Assembly: GCA_023264735.1 (NCBI GenBank)
Contig: JAHFVD010000079.1
Coordinates: 1-33,160, forward strand
DNA from: Mycobacterium sp.
GTDB lineage: Bacteria; Actinomycetota; Actinomycetes; Mycobacteriales; Mycobacteriaceae
Direction of reading: 5' to 3'
Length of the DNA stretch: 33,160 nt
The position numbers and the translations under genes are program-made. Positions within the stretch are counted from its first letter, which is position 1. Every line of letters starts with the position of its first letter. The notes under the pieces were generated by a model. The model was not told the origin of the DNA, searched no databases, and worked only from the letters and a program-made list of their open reading frames with translations. This document shows, piece after piece, positions 23,549 through 30,768 of the stretch.

Positions 23549-24328
23549 ATGACTACCGATCTCGGTATCGAATTGCTGTCCAGTGGAGTCGGCCTGTTGG
23601 AGATCCGGCGGCCGCCGAACAACTTCTTCGACGCCGACCTCATCGAGGCGATCGCCTCGGCGGCGCACGAGTTGTCGACGACGGATGGCGTGCGGGCGCT
23701 CGTCTTGGCCTCCGAGGGCAAGAACTTCTGCGCCGGTGCCGATTTCGGCGGCACCAGTGGCGCGGCCGAGGTGTCGGCCGACGAGGGCGCGCGCCGGCTC
23801 TACGGGGCCGCGGTGCGACTCTTCGAGACGAGTCTCCCGATCGTGGCGGCGGTGCAGGGAGCCGCGGTGGGCGGCGGTCTCGGGCTGGCGCTGGCCGCGG
23901 ATTTCCGCGTCGCGAGCCCCACGTCGCGATTCGCGGCGAACTTCTCCCGTATCGGTCTGCACCACGGGTTCGGTATGACGGTGACACTGCCGGGAGTGGT
24001 CGGCGCTCAGCATGCCGCGGATCTGTTGATCACCGGCAGGCGGATCGACGGTGTGGAGGCCTACCGGATCGGTTTGATCGACCGCCTTGTCGATACCGAC
24101 GCCGCGATCCGGGACACCGCGATCGCGCTCGCCGGCGAGATCGCGACGGCCGCCCCCCTTGCCGTGCGCAGCATTCGGGCAACCCTGCGCCGGGGGCTGG
24201 CGGACGCCGTCGCCGCTGCGACGGAACACGAACGGGCAGAACAATCTTGGCTCCGCGACACCGCGGACTTCGCCGAAGGGGTTCGCGCATCGGTGGAACG
24301 TCGGGCCGCGGCCTTCACGGCCCGATGA
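23549..24328 (+). CDS. Crotonase-family protein lacking both catalytic glutamates
   Basis: A 259-residue crotonase-fold protein. The oxyanion segment NFCAGADFGG is well kept. The positions of the two hydratase glutamates hold Gly112 (GGGLGLAL) and Phe132 (FAANFSRIG), 20 residues apart, so it is not a standard hydratase. It could be an isomerase, a hydrolase or a CoA-ligand binding partner. It overlaps the following acyl-CoA dehydrogenase by ATGA and starts the operon 23549-26411, which links it to the heteromeric dehydrogenase. The ATG at 23549 has only a weak upstream GGGG. Confidence 0.92.
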   Translation: MTTDLGIELLSSGVGLLEIRRPPNNFFDADLIEAIASAAHELSTTDGVRALVLASEGKNFCAGADFGGTSGAAEVSADEGARRLYGAAVRLFETSLPIVAAVQGAAVGGGLGLALAADFRVASPTSRFAANFSRIGLHHGFGMTVTLPGVVGAQHAADLLITGRRIDGVEAYRIGLIDRLVDTDAAIRDTAIALAGEIATAAPLAVRSIRATLRRGLADAVAAATEHERAEQSWLRDTADFAEGVRASVERRAAAFTAR

Positions 24329-25449
24329 GCGTCCTCGATCCGGCCCGCACCGTCACCGAACTGCGGCAGACCGTACGTGATCTCACCGATGAGTGGTTGG
24401 CGGCGGGGCGCTACGTCCCGCGCAGCGACTGCTGGCTGCGCTCGTTCGACCTGGAGTTCTCGCGAGAGTTGGCGGCCCGCCGACTGATCGGGCTGACATG
24501 GCCGACGGAGTTCGGCGGGGCCGGCCTGGACGCCAGGTCACGGCTGGCCGTCACCGAGGAACTGCTGCGCGCAGGTGCTCCGGTGGCTGCGCACTGGATC
24601 GGCGATCGCCAGATCGGGCCCACGATTCTGCGGTACGGCACACCCGAGCTCCAACGGGAGCTGTTGGGCGGGATCATCAGCGCCGACTACATCTTCTGCC
24701 TCGGCATGAGCGAGCCCGAGGCGGGATCCGATCTGGCGGCGGTGCACACCACGGCGGTCAAGGTCGACGGCGGCTGGCGGGTCAACGGCCGAAAGACCTG
24801 GACCAGTCAGGCGCATCACGCCACGCACGCCTATCTCCTTGCCCGCACCGACGCTTCGGGCCGGAAACACGAAGGCCTGTCTGAGTTTGTCGTCGACATG
24901 GCCAGCGACGGCGTCGAGGTGTCGCCGATCTGGGACATGTCCGGGGAGCATCATTTCAACGAGATGTCCTTCACCGATGTGTTCGTCCCCGACAACCGGC
25001 TGATCGGTCAGGCCGGCAACGGCTGGCGGCAGGTCACCGAGCAGCTGTCGTTCGAACGGGGCGGTCCGGAACGGGTTCTGAGCACCTATCCGCTGCTGCG
25101 TGAGGTGATCAAGCAGCTTCGCGACGCAGGCGACAGCCGGTTCGACGCCGAGCTTGGGGAGCTGGTTGCACGCCTATCGGTGCTGCGACGCCAATGCTGG
25201 GAGATCGCCGAGGCGGTGGATGCCGGCCTGGCGCCGATCACCGAAGCCGCGAGTCTGAAGTATCAGGGAACCCGGTTCGAGGTCGATGTCATCGAATTCG
25301 CTCGCCGTACCGGATTCGGTGTCGTACAGGGTGATTCGCTGGCCCAAGCGCTCTGTGCTGCACCGGGCTTCAGTATCCGGGGTGGATCGTCCGATGTGTT
25401 GTTGTCCATCATCGCCAAGAGCGAAGTCAGGAGCCAGAGCGACTCATGA
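24325..25449 (+). CDS. Acyl-CoA dehydrogenase, long subunit of a probable heteromer
   Basis: A 374-residue acyl-CoA dehydrogenase with the flavin motif MSEPEAGSD (about 128-136), VNGRKTWTSQAHHA and a Glu in SFERGG at the isovaleryl-type base position. The C-terminal loop reads IRGGSSDVL. It overlaps the next gene, a shorter dehydrogenase homologue, by ATGA. In mycobacteria such adjacent long and short FadE proteins form alpha2-beta2 enzymes acting on CoA esters of steroid side chains and other bulky acids. The open frame extends upstream to 23536, but the ATG at 24325 in the overlap with the crotonase stop is the real start. Confidence 0.94.
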   Translation: MSVLDPARTVTELRQTVRDLTDEWLAAGRYVPRSDCWLRSFDLEFSRELAARRLIGLTWPTEFGGAGLDARSRLAVTEELLRAGAPVAAHWIGDRQIGPTILRYGTPELQRELLGGIISADYIFCLGMSEPEAGSDLAAVHTTAVKVDGGWRVNGRKTWTSQAHHATHAYLLARTDASGRKHEGLSEFVVDMASDGVEVSPIWDMSGEHHFNEMSFTDVFVPDNRLIGQAGNGWRQVTEQLSFERGGPERVLSTYPLLREVIKQLRDAGDSRFDAELGELVARLSVLRRQCWEIAEAVDAGLAPITEAASLKYQGTRFEVDVIEFARRTGFGVVQGDSLAQALCAAPGFSIRGGSSDVLLSIIAKSEVRSQSDS

Positions 25450-26411
25450 GCGAGTTTGCCGATGAATTGACCGACCTGGTCCGCGATCTCGCAAAGGGTG
25501 CCGGTCCTGTCTCCGACGGGCAGCTGTCCGAGCTCTGGCCGAAGGTCCAGGAACTTGGGCTTGTGGGAATCGGAATCGCCGAGGAGGCAGGCGGTTCCGG
25601 CGGGGAACTGACCGATCTCCTGGTGGTGATCCGTGAGCTGGCCCGCGCCGGAATCGACACTCCTATCGTCGAGGCGGCGGCCGCGGCATTCGCGATCGGT
25701 CCTGCCGGGGACGGTCGATTCGACACCGTTGTCCTGAGCGCCGAGGCCGGCCTTGATGTCGTCGCCTTCGCGACTTCGGCCCGCCGCGCGGTCGTTGTCG
25801 GCACGTCCGACGTCGCCGTGTTCGAGCTCGCGCAGGCTCACATTGAGCCGTTGACCGACATCGCGGGCCGTCCGGCGGGTCGGGTGCGCTTGGACAGCGC
25901 GCCGTGCATGCACCCTGAGATCACTCCGGATGCGGTCGCGGAGCGGCTGGCGTTAGCCAGGTCGGCGTCGCTGATCGGCGGTTGCTGGGGTGCCTACGAA
26001 CTCACCAAGAGATATGTGATCGAGCGGCATCAGTTCGGCGCGCCGCTGATCAAGATCTCCGCGGTATCAACAAATTTGGCGCACATGGTCGTCGGAATCC
26101 GCACGGCTGAATCGGCTCTGCGCCGCGCGGTCGCGGCCTCGCAGGACCCCGGTGCGACCGAACTGCGACGTTTCGGGGCAGTCGCGAGCGCACGTATAGC
26201 GGCCGCGCAGTGCGCGACCGCGGTGGCCCGCACCGCGCACCAGCTGCACGGCGCGGTCGGTATCACCACCGAGTACGGTCTGCACTCCTACACCCGAGCC
26301 CTGTGGGCCCAGCGCGATGCCGACGAGTCAGAGCTGCACTGGTGCGGTCGACTGGGTGCCGCGGCGCTGGCGGTTGACGAAGGCGTCTTCTGGGACCAGC
26401 TCAGCGCCTGA
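25446..26411 (+). CDS. Short acyl-CoA dehydrogenase homologue, partner subunit
   Basis: A 321-residue, shortened acyl-CoA dehydrogenase. It keeps the N-terminal LGLVGIGIAEEAGGSGG, the RHQFGAPLIKISAV segment and the C-terminal HQLHGAVGITTEYGLHSYTR. It lacks the SEPxxGSD flavin motif and has a reduced middle domain. That is the form of the second subunit in heteromeric FadE enzymes, in which the two chains share FAD sites. The four-base overlap with the long subunit upstream supports joint assembly. It is last in its operon and converges with the membrane-protein gene at 26436. Confidence 0.93.
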   Translation: MSEFADELTDLVRDLAKGAGPVSDGQLSELWPKVQELGLVGIGIAEEAGGSGGELTDLLVVIRELARAGIDTPIVEAAAAAFAIGPAGDGRFDTVVLSAEAGLDVVAFATSARRAVVVGTSDVAVFELAQAHIEPLTDIAGRPAGRVRLDSAPCMHPEITPDAVAERLALARSASLIGGCWGAYELTKRYVIERHQFGAPLIKISAVSTNLAHMVVGIRTAESALRRAVAASQDPGATELRRFGAVASARIAAAQCATAVARTAHQLHGAVGITTEYGLHSYTRALWAQRDADESELHWCGRLGAAALAVDEGVFWDQLSA

Positions 26412-26435
26412 CCTGGCCCCAGAAGATCAGGCCTG

Positions 26436-27209
26436 TCAGAAGACCGTCGCGGCCTCGCGCGGATCGGTGATCGGCGTGGGCTCGGGATCGGCGGACTGCT
26501 GCCGGATCGCGCGGAACGTGAGGAAGCTCTGCACCGTGATCCACACCCCGAACAGCGTCAGCGGCGACCAGAACACCAACAGCCCGTTCCAGGCGAACGG
26601 CCCGCTGCGCGGGATGAAGGCGATAGCACCGGCCTCGAACATGATCGTGATCCACAACGACATCCAGCCCCACCAGCGGGGGAACGGGTTGTGCTTGACC
26701 AGTTGGGTGGCGGGGCGCAGGCAGATCACGGTGATGCCGACCCACATGAAGATGTAGTACTGGTCGGTCGTCGTGAGCGTGAGGGTCGCCAACTCGTGCA
26801 TGAGCGCGGTGACCTCGGGGTCCTTGCGCGGCGCGGTGTAGGCGGCGACGCCGAAGAACATCGGCGGGAGCATCAGGAACAACGACATCATCGCGCCACT
26901 GACCAGGGACAGCGCGCTCCAAATCTTCCAGCCGCCCGTTTCGACGCGCGCCATCTGCACAGCGATGACGGCCAGGATCGGCATCATGAACGCACCCGTC
27001 CAACTGCAGATCACCGCGCCCCATTTGATCTTGGTCTGATTGGCGGCATACCACTGCGCGATTTGCTCGGCGCTCCACGCGGGGTTCTTGGTCGGAACCT
27101 GCTGGAGCAGGAATATCAGCGAGAGGGTGTAGACAACGGCAAGTGCGATACCCCACCACAGGATCGCGCGCTGGCTCTGCTCAGAGAAACGACTCCGGCT
27201 GGTGGTCAT
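26436..27209 (-). CDS. Multi-spanning membrane protein, member 1 of a local paralogue trio
   Basis: I do not recognise a function for this 257-residue protein. It has about five or six membrane segments, starting at residue 12 or so. Two regions are shared with the proteins at 28296-29060 and 30769-31473. One is an early block (PAWSAEQIAQWYAANQTKIK, then MARVETGG). The other is a late block, FPRWWGW then GPFAWNGLL. There is no signal peptide. The ATG at 27209 follows AAGGAG. The gene is divergent from the oxidase-subunit gene at 27392, and each direction has its own copy of the 21-bp dyad. It is a likely subunit or carrier for the membrane system of this region. Confidence 0.88.
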   Translation of the reverse strand: MTTSRSRFSEQSQRAILWWGIALAVVYTLSLIFLLQQVPTKNPAWSAEQIAQWYAANQTKIKWGAVICSWTGAFMMPILAVIAVQMARVETGGWKIWSALSLVSGAMMSLFLMLPPMFFGVAAYTAPRKDPEVTALMHELATLTLTTTDQYYIFMWVGITVICLRPATQLVKHNPFPRWWGWMSLWITIMFEAGAIAFIPRSGPFAWNGLLVFWSPLTLFGVWITVQSFLTFRAIRQQSADPEPTPITDPREAATVF

Positions 27210-27230
27210 GGCTTCGACTCCTTAGACCAA

Positions 27231-27251
27231 TTTTAGATCGACAATCTCAAA
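27231..27251. promoter_or_regulatory. Shared 21-bp dyad, copy 10
   Basis: Half-sites TTTTAG and CTCAAA are separated by 9 bp (atcgacaat). It lies 21 bases before the start of the minus-strand membrane protein, in the 182-base divergent region that also holds copy 11. Confidence 0.7.
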
Positions 27252-27351
27252 AATAAGACTCGTGCGAGATGACTGTCAAGGTTCGGCGGCATCTCGAAGT
27301 GATAGAACCACTCGCGGTATGTTGACTGTGGCAACGGCCACACTTAGTATA

Positions 27352-27372
27352 TATGAGACAGTCAATCTCAAA
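27352..27372. promoter_or_regulatory. Shared 21-bp dyad, copy 11
   Basis: Half-sites TATGAG and CTCAAA are separated by 9 bp (acagtcaat). It ends 19 bases before the ATG of the oxidase subunit III-like gene, with the ribosome site AGAGGAGG immediately after. Confidence 0.8.
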
Positions 27373-27391
27373 GAAAGAGGAGGCGTCGCGC

Positions 27392-28009
27392 ATGTCCGCA
27401 TCGGAGGTGATCGGACAGTCGGAGGCCGCCGCCACCGAGTCTGCGGCACCCGGCAAGCACGTACCTGGTGAACCCGGCATCTGGGTACTGCTCTTTGGGG
27501 ACATGCTCGTCTTCACTGTGCTGTTCGGGGTCTACCTGAGCCGGCGCGGCGAGCATCGTGAGCTGTTCGCAGAGTCGCAGAACGCCTTGAACCGAAACTT
27601 CGGCGCCATCAACACGCTGGTGTTGCTGACCAGTTCGGTGTTGGTGGTGTTCGCCGTCGCGGCACTGCGCTCCGAGCGCTGGCGATCCCTGGCGCCGCGG
27701 CTGACGCTGGCCGGGTTCGGCGTCGGATGTTGTTTCGTGATCATCAAGATCGTGGAGTACCACGAGAAGATCTCCGCGGGCATCACGCCGAGCACCAACG
27801 AGTTCTACATGTACTACTTCGTGTTGACCGGGCTACACCTGGCGCATGTGATCATCGGACTCGCTGTCCTGCTTGCGTTGTCGCGGCTGGCCCGCAATCC
27901 GGAGCCCTCGCGTACCCAGATCGCCTTCTTCGAAGGCGGCGGATGTTTCTGGCACATGGTCGATCTGCTGTGGATCGTCATCTTCCCCCTGCTCTTCCTG
28001 GTGCGGTGA
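27392..28009 (+). CDS. Cytochrome-c-oxidase subunit III family protein, NorE-like (orphan)
   Basis: A 205-residue protein with five membrane segments. GIWVLLFGDMLVFTVLFGVY, the GLHLAHVIIGL helix and the final CFWHMVDLLWIVIFPLLFLV match subunit III of heme-copper oxidases, in the short five-helix form typical of NorE. No subunit I or II (the catalytic parts) or nitric-oxide reductase genes are in the window. ATG 27392 is chosen because AGAGGAGG precedes it; an ATG at 27353 lies inside the dyad. Two bases separate it from the subunit IV-like gene. Its placement under the catabolic dyad suggests it serves a substrate-linked membrane oxidation rather than general respiration; this is inference. 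Confidence 0.9.
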   Translation: MSASEVIGQSEAAATESAAPGKHVPGEPGIWVLLFGDMLVFTVLFGVYLSRRGEHRELFAESQNALNRNFGAINTLVLLTSSVLVVFAVAALRSERWRSLAPRLTLAGFGVGCCFVIIKIVEYHEKISAGITPSTNEFYMYYFVLTGLHLAHVIIGLAVLLALSRLARNPEPSRTQIAFFEGGGCFWHMVDLLWIVIFPLLFLVR

Positions 28010-28011
28010 TC

Positions 28012-28287
28012 ATGAGAACTCTGATTCGTAGCAATGCGTCGGCCGCCTGGCTGGCCCTGACAACCCTGACGGTCATCTCCTGGGCGCTCGGCACCCAGCA
28101 CGGCCTGGGGGGCGGCGGTCATGTGCCCGCCAGCTTGATCATCTTCGTCGTCGCAGTCTTCAAAGTGCGTCTGGTGGGGATGTACTTCATGGAGTTGCGG
28201 GACGCTCCGCTGGCGCTTCGCGGAATCTTCGAGGGGTACTGCGTCCTGTTGTTGGGCCTGCTCGTCGGCATGTATCTGTTGGGCTAG
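28012..28287 (+). CDS. Prokaryotic cytochrome-c-oxidase subunit IV family protein, NorF-like
   Basis: A 91-residue protein with three membrane helices. The middle one, AVFKVRLVGMYFMELRDAP, carries the pattern usual for the small subunit IV/NorF family. The gene starts two bases after the subunit III-like gene and is followed after eight bases by a membrane protein of the local trio, so translation is probably coupled. In denitrifiers NorE and NorF act together as helpers of nitric-oxide reductase; here no such enzyme is nearby. Confidence 0.88.
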   Translation: MRTLIRSNASAAWLALTTLTVISWALGTQHGLGGGGHVPASLIIFVVAVFKVRLVGMYFMELRDAPLALRGIFEGYCVLLLGLLVGMYLLG

Positions 28288-28295
28288 GAACACTG

Positions 28296-29060
28296 ATGAA
28301 TCGCAGGGTCCACAAGTTCTGCGCATGGAGCGGAACGCTCTGTCTGATCGTCATGGCGATCGGACTGATCGCGATCGCCGGTTTCGTGCCGACCCGCTCC
28401 CCTGGCCAAACCGCTCTGGAGACAGCGCAATTCATCATCGAGAACCGGACGCGAATCCGGTGGGGGATGGTTGTGTCGATGTTCGCGTCGTCGCTGTTGA
28501 TGACGTATGCCGTCTCGATGGCGATCCACATGCGCCGGATCGAGGGCCGCTTTCCGGCGTTGGCGATGATCCAGTTCGGGCTGGGCGCGATCTTCGTGCT
28601 GGAGTTCATCTATCTGCTGTTCTTCTGGCAGACAGCGACTTTCCGGGTGGACCGAGCTCCCGAACTCGTCCAACTGCTCAACGATATGGCTTGGATACCG
28701 TTCGTCGGCCTGACGTCCACCGCCGTGGTGCAGGTCGCCTGCTTTGGTATCGCGGTACTGCTGGACCGACGGGAGAAGCCGATATTCCCGCGCTGGCTTG
28801 GCTACTACAACCTCTGGGTGGCCTTGATGTTCATGCCAGGCACGTTCAATGTGTTCTTTCATGACGGGCCACTGGCCTGGAATGGGATCATCGCGTGGTA
28901 CATGCCGCTGGCGGTGTTCGCCTCCTGGCTGATCATCAACCCCATCTTCCTGTCCAGGGCCGTCGACACGATGGCCGATGACGCGCCGCCCGACGTCGTC
29001 CGCATGCGGGCCGATCTCGACCAGTTGCTCGCGGCGCAAGTCAACGCCACCACCCGGTGA
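28296..29060 (+). CDS. Multi-spanning membrane protein, member 2 of the paralogue trio
   Basis: A 254-residue membrane protein of unknown function with five or six helices. It shares with members 1 and 3 the early region FVPTRSPGQTALETAQFI (then HMRRIEG) and the late region FPRWLGYYNLW followed by GPLAWNGII. The charged C-terminal tail (RMRADLDQLLAAQ) should lie in the cytoplasm. It sits between the subunit IV-like gene and the AveC-like gene, and its stop overlaps the AveC-like start as GTGA. That tight coupling makes a complex of these four proteins plausible. Confidence 0.88.
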   Translation: MNRRVHKFCAWSGTLCLIVMAIGLIAIAGFVPTRSPGQTALETAQFIIENRTRIRWGMVVSMFASSLLMTYAVSMAIHMRRIEGRFPALAMIQFGLGAIFVLEFIYLLFFWQTATFRVDRAPELVQLLNDMAWIPFVGLTSTAVVQVACFGIAVLLDRREKPIFPRWLGYYNLWVALMFMPGTFNVFFHDGPLAWNGIIAWYMPLAVFASWLIINPIFLSRAVDTMADDAPPDVVRMRADLDQLLAAQVNATTR

Positions 29061-30127
29061 CCGTCTCGGCGGATCGCCGCACGCCGTTCGCGACATCCGC
29101 GCCGGTCCGTCAGGTTCCCGCGCCGGTGATCCTGGCCGTCATCGGCGCGTTGATCGTCGGATATGCGCTGTGGACCTGGGCGGCGTGGCTGGCCTCGGGA
29201 CCCACGCAGATCTCCGCCACCCGGGATCCTGGGGACACCTCCTGGTGGATCGCCCGGACGTACGAGACGGTCATGGCCGTCGCCGTGGCGATGATCGGTA
29301 CTCACGTTGTGCGCCAATGTCTTCGGCAGCGCCGGCTGGCGCTCGACGCTGTCATTGTCATCGCCGGGTTCTTCACCCTGTTCTGGGATCCGATGGTCAA
29401 CTGGATGCAGCCGAACTTCATGTACAGCTCGCAGTGGCTGAACCTCAACACCTGGGTCGCGCAAGCTCCGGGCGTGGTGAACCCGACCGCGGGGCTGATG
29501 CCCCAGCCCGTCTTCATCATGTTGATCTACCCGTTCGGCCTGCTGGGCTTCGCGATCATCATCAACCACGGCATGCGGGTGGTCCAGCGGCGATTCCCCC
29601 AGATCAGCACCTTCGCCCTGCTGGCGTTCGCCTATGCCTACGGGATGATCCTGGGCGCCTGTCTGGAGGCGCCGACCTTCCTGTCCAACCTGTGGGGCTT
29701 GCCCGGCGCGCCCGCCGACTTCTCCCTGTTCGCGAATGGTCAGCGCTACGCCTGGGCCGAATACCTCACCACCGGAATCGTTTTCACGACATTCGCGGCG
29801 GTGCGCTACTTCAAGAATGACAAGGGCGAGACGATTGTCGAACGAGGCCTGCAATCCTTGCGGCCGGCCGCCCGCACCACCGTGACGGTGTTCGCCACCA
29901 TCGCCATCTTCGCGATGTCGATGTGGGCCCTGCTATTGGTGCAGATTCCGGCCGGGCTGCACGCGTCTCCGTATCCCGACGACTATCCGGCCCATCTCAT
30001 CAACGGCTTGTGCAATATCCCTGGCAACCCCAACTCATCGGCGCCGACGGCCTATGGACCCTGTCCGGGTAGCCCCGGATTCCGGATGCCCGTCAGCAAC
30101 ACGTTCATCCCCAGCACCGGTCGCTGA
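29057..30127 (+). CDS. AveC-like (spirocyclase family) membrane protein
   Basis: A 356-residue membrane protein with about seven helices. It resembles the family named after AveC of avermectin biosynthesis. The region around FWDPMVNWMQPNFMYSS, with its MQP-type motif, and the LGACLEAPTFLSNL helix are my reasons; this is recognition by eye. AveC has spirocyclase and dehydratase activity, but mycobacteria have many such homologues with no proven role, and no polyketide genes are here. The start is GTG 29057 within the stop of the preceding gene. The last 60 residues, outside the membrane, contain CNIPGNPNSSAPTAYGPCPG with two cysteines. It converges with the TetR gene six bases away. Confidence 0.85.
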   Translation: MTVSADRRTPFATSAPVRQVPAPVILAVIGALIVGYALWTWAAWLASGPTQISATRDPGDTSWWIARTYETVMAVAVAMIGTHVVRQCLRQRRLALDAVIVIAGFFTLFWDPMVNWMQPNFMYSSQWLNLNTWVAQAPGVVNPTAGLMPQPVFIMLIYPFGLLGFAIIINHGMRVVQRRFPQISTFALLAFAYAYGMILGACLEAPTFLSNLWGLPGAPADFSLFANGQRYAWAEYLTTGIVFTTFAAVRYFKNDKGETIVERGLQSLRPAARTTVTVFATIAIFAMSMWALLLVQIPAGLHASPYPDDYPAHLINGLCNIPGNPNSSAPTAYGPCPGSPGFRMPVSNTFIPSTGR

Positions 30128-30133
30128 CGTCGG

Positions 30134-30733
30134 CTACGCCTTCTTGCCGCGCCGACCGGTGGGCGCATCGGCGGTGGACAACACCGATGGCACTGCGAAT
30201 TTGCGCAACTCGGCACGCAACGCTTCTGGTCTGGGGTCGTCGCGAAGAAGCGCGAAGGTCAGCACGCCCTGTAGCCATCGGCTCGCCTCTTCGATCGTGA
30301 CACCGGCTCGGAGTCGACCGCTGGATTCGGCGCGTGCGAGTAGCGGGTGCAGGCTGGAGCGGATGAGTGTCTCGATGGGGTGGGATTCGCCGAAGACTGC
30401 TTGGGCTCGCTCGGCAGGCAGGCTCGCGGCCAAGGCAGCCAGCTCTTTGTCGCCGCTCGTGACTTCGACTGCCCTGGAGAGGAATTCGACGAGCGCCTCG
30501 TCAAGGTCCGCTTCGTCGGCCAGGTTCCACGAATCGATCTGTTCCTGGAGTTCTTCGCAACATTGCACCATCGCCAGTTCGATCAGCTGATCGCGACTCG
30601 ACACCGTGTAGTACAGGGTCTGTCGAACCACACCCGCCGACCGCGCCACATCGGTCATCGTGGTGCGGTCGGGGCCATACTTGATGAAGGCCCGCCGCGC
30701 CGCGCGCACCACACTGGCTGTGGGTTCATCCAT
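30134..30733 (-). CDS. TetR-family transcriptional regulator
   Basis: A 199-residue TetR-type regulator. The N-terminal domain has TTMTDVARSAGVVRQTLYYT, a standard helix-turn-helix followed by SSRDQLIELAMVQ. The C-terminal tail is basic (RRGKKA). It lies 35 bases after the membrane protein of the trio at 30769 on the same strand, so both probably share the promoter near 31480-31600. The elaborate four-half-site dyad there is the likely binding site of this protein, controlling its own operon and the divergent FAD oxidoreductase. It is not closely similar to the paired TetR proteins at 5100 and 22843. Confidence 0.93.
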   Translation of the reverse strand: MDEPTASVVRAARRAFIKYGPDRTTMTDVARSAGVVRQTLYYTVSSRDQLIELAMVQCCEELQEQIDSWNLADEADLDEALVEFLSRAVEVTSGDKELAALAASLPAERAQAVFGESHPIETLIRSSLHPLLARAESSGRLRAGVTIEEASRWLQGVLTFALLRDDPRPEALRAELRKFAVPSVLSTADAPTGRRGKKA

Positions 30734-30768
30734 GCTGCAAGATTATGCGGTCGCGTACCCACTGCGGG

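Noticed and set aside
23536..24324. Open frame continuing upstream of the long acyl-CoA dehydrogenase, suggesting a fusion
   Set aside because: The upstream part is the shifted frame of the crotonase gene, rich in Arg and Gly with no family features; the ATGA overlap at 24325 marks the real start.
27353..27391. ATG at 27353 as start of the subunit III-like gene
   Set aside because: It lies inside the 21-bp dyad, has no ribosome site and would add non-family residues. ATG 27392 follows AGAGGAGG.
27392..28287. Denitrification locus (norEF)
   Set aside because: No nitric-oxide reductase, nitrite reductase or matching regulator is nearby.
29057..30127. Avermectin-like polyketide biosynthesis because of the AveC-like protein
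   Set aside because: No polyketide synthase or tailoring set is present and the setting is catabolic; only the membrane fold is shared.
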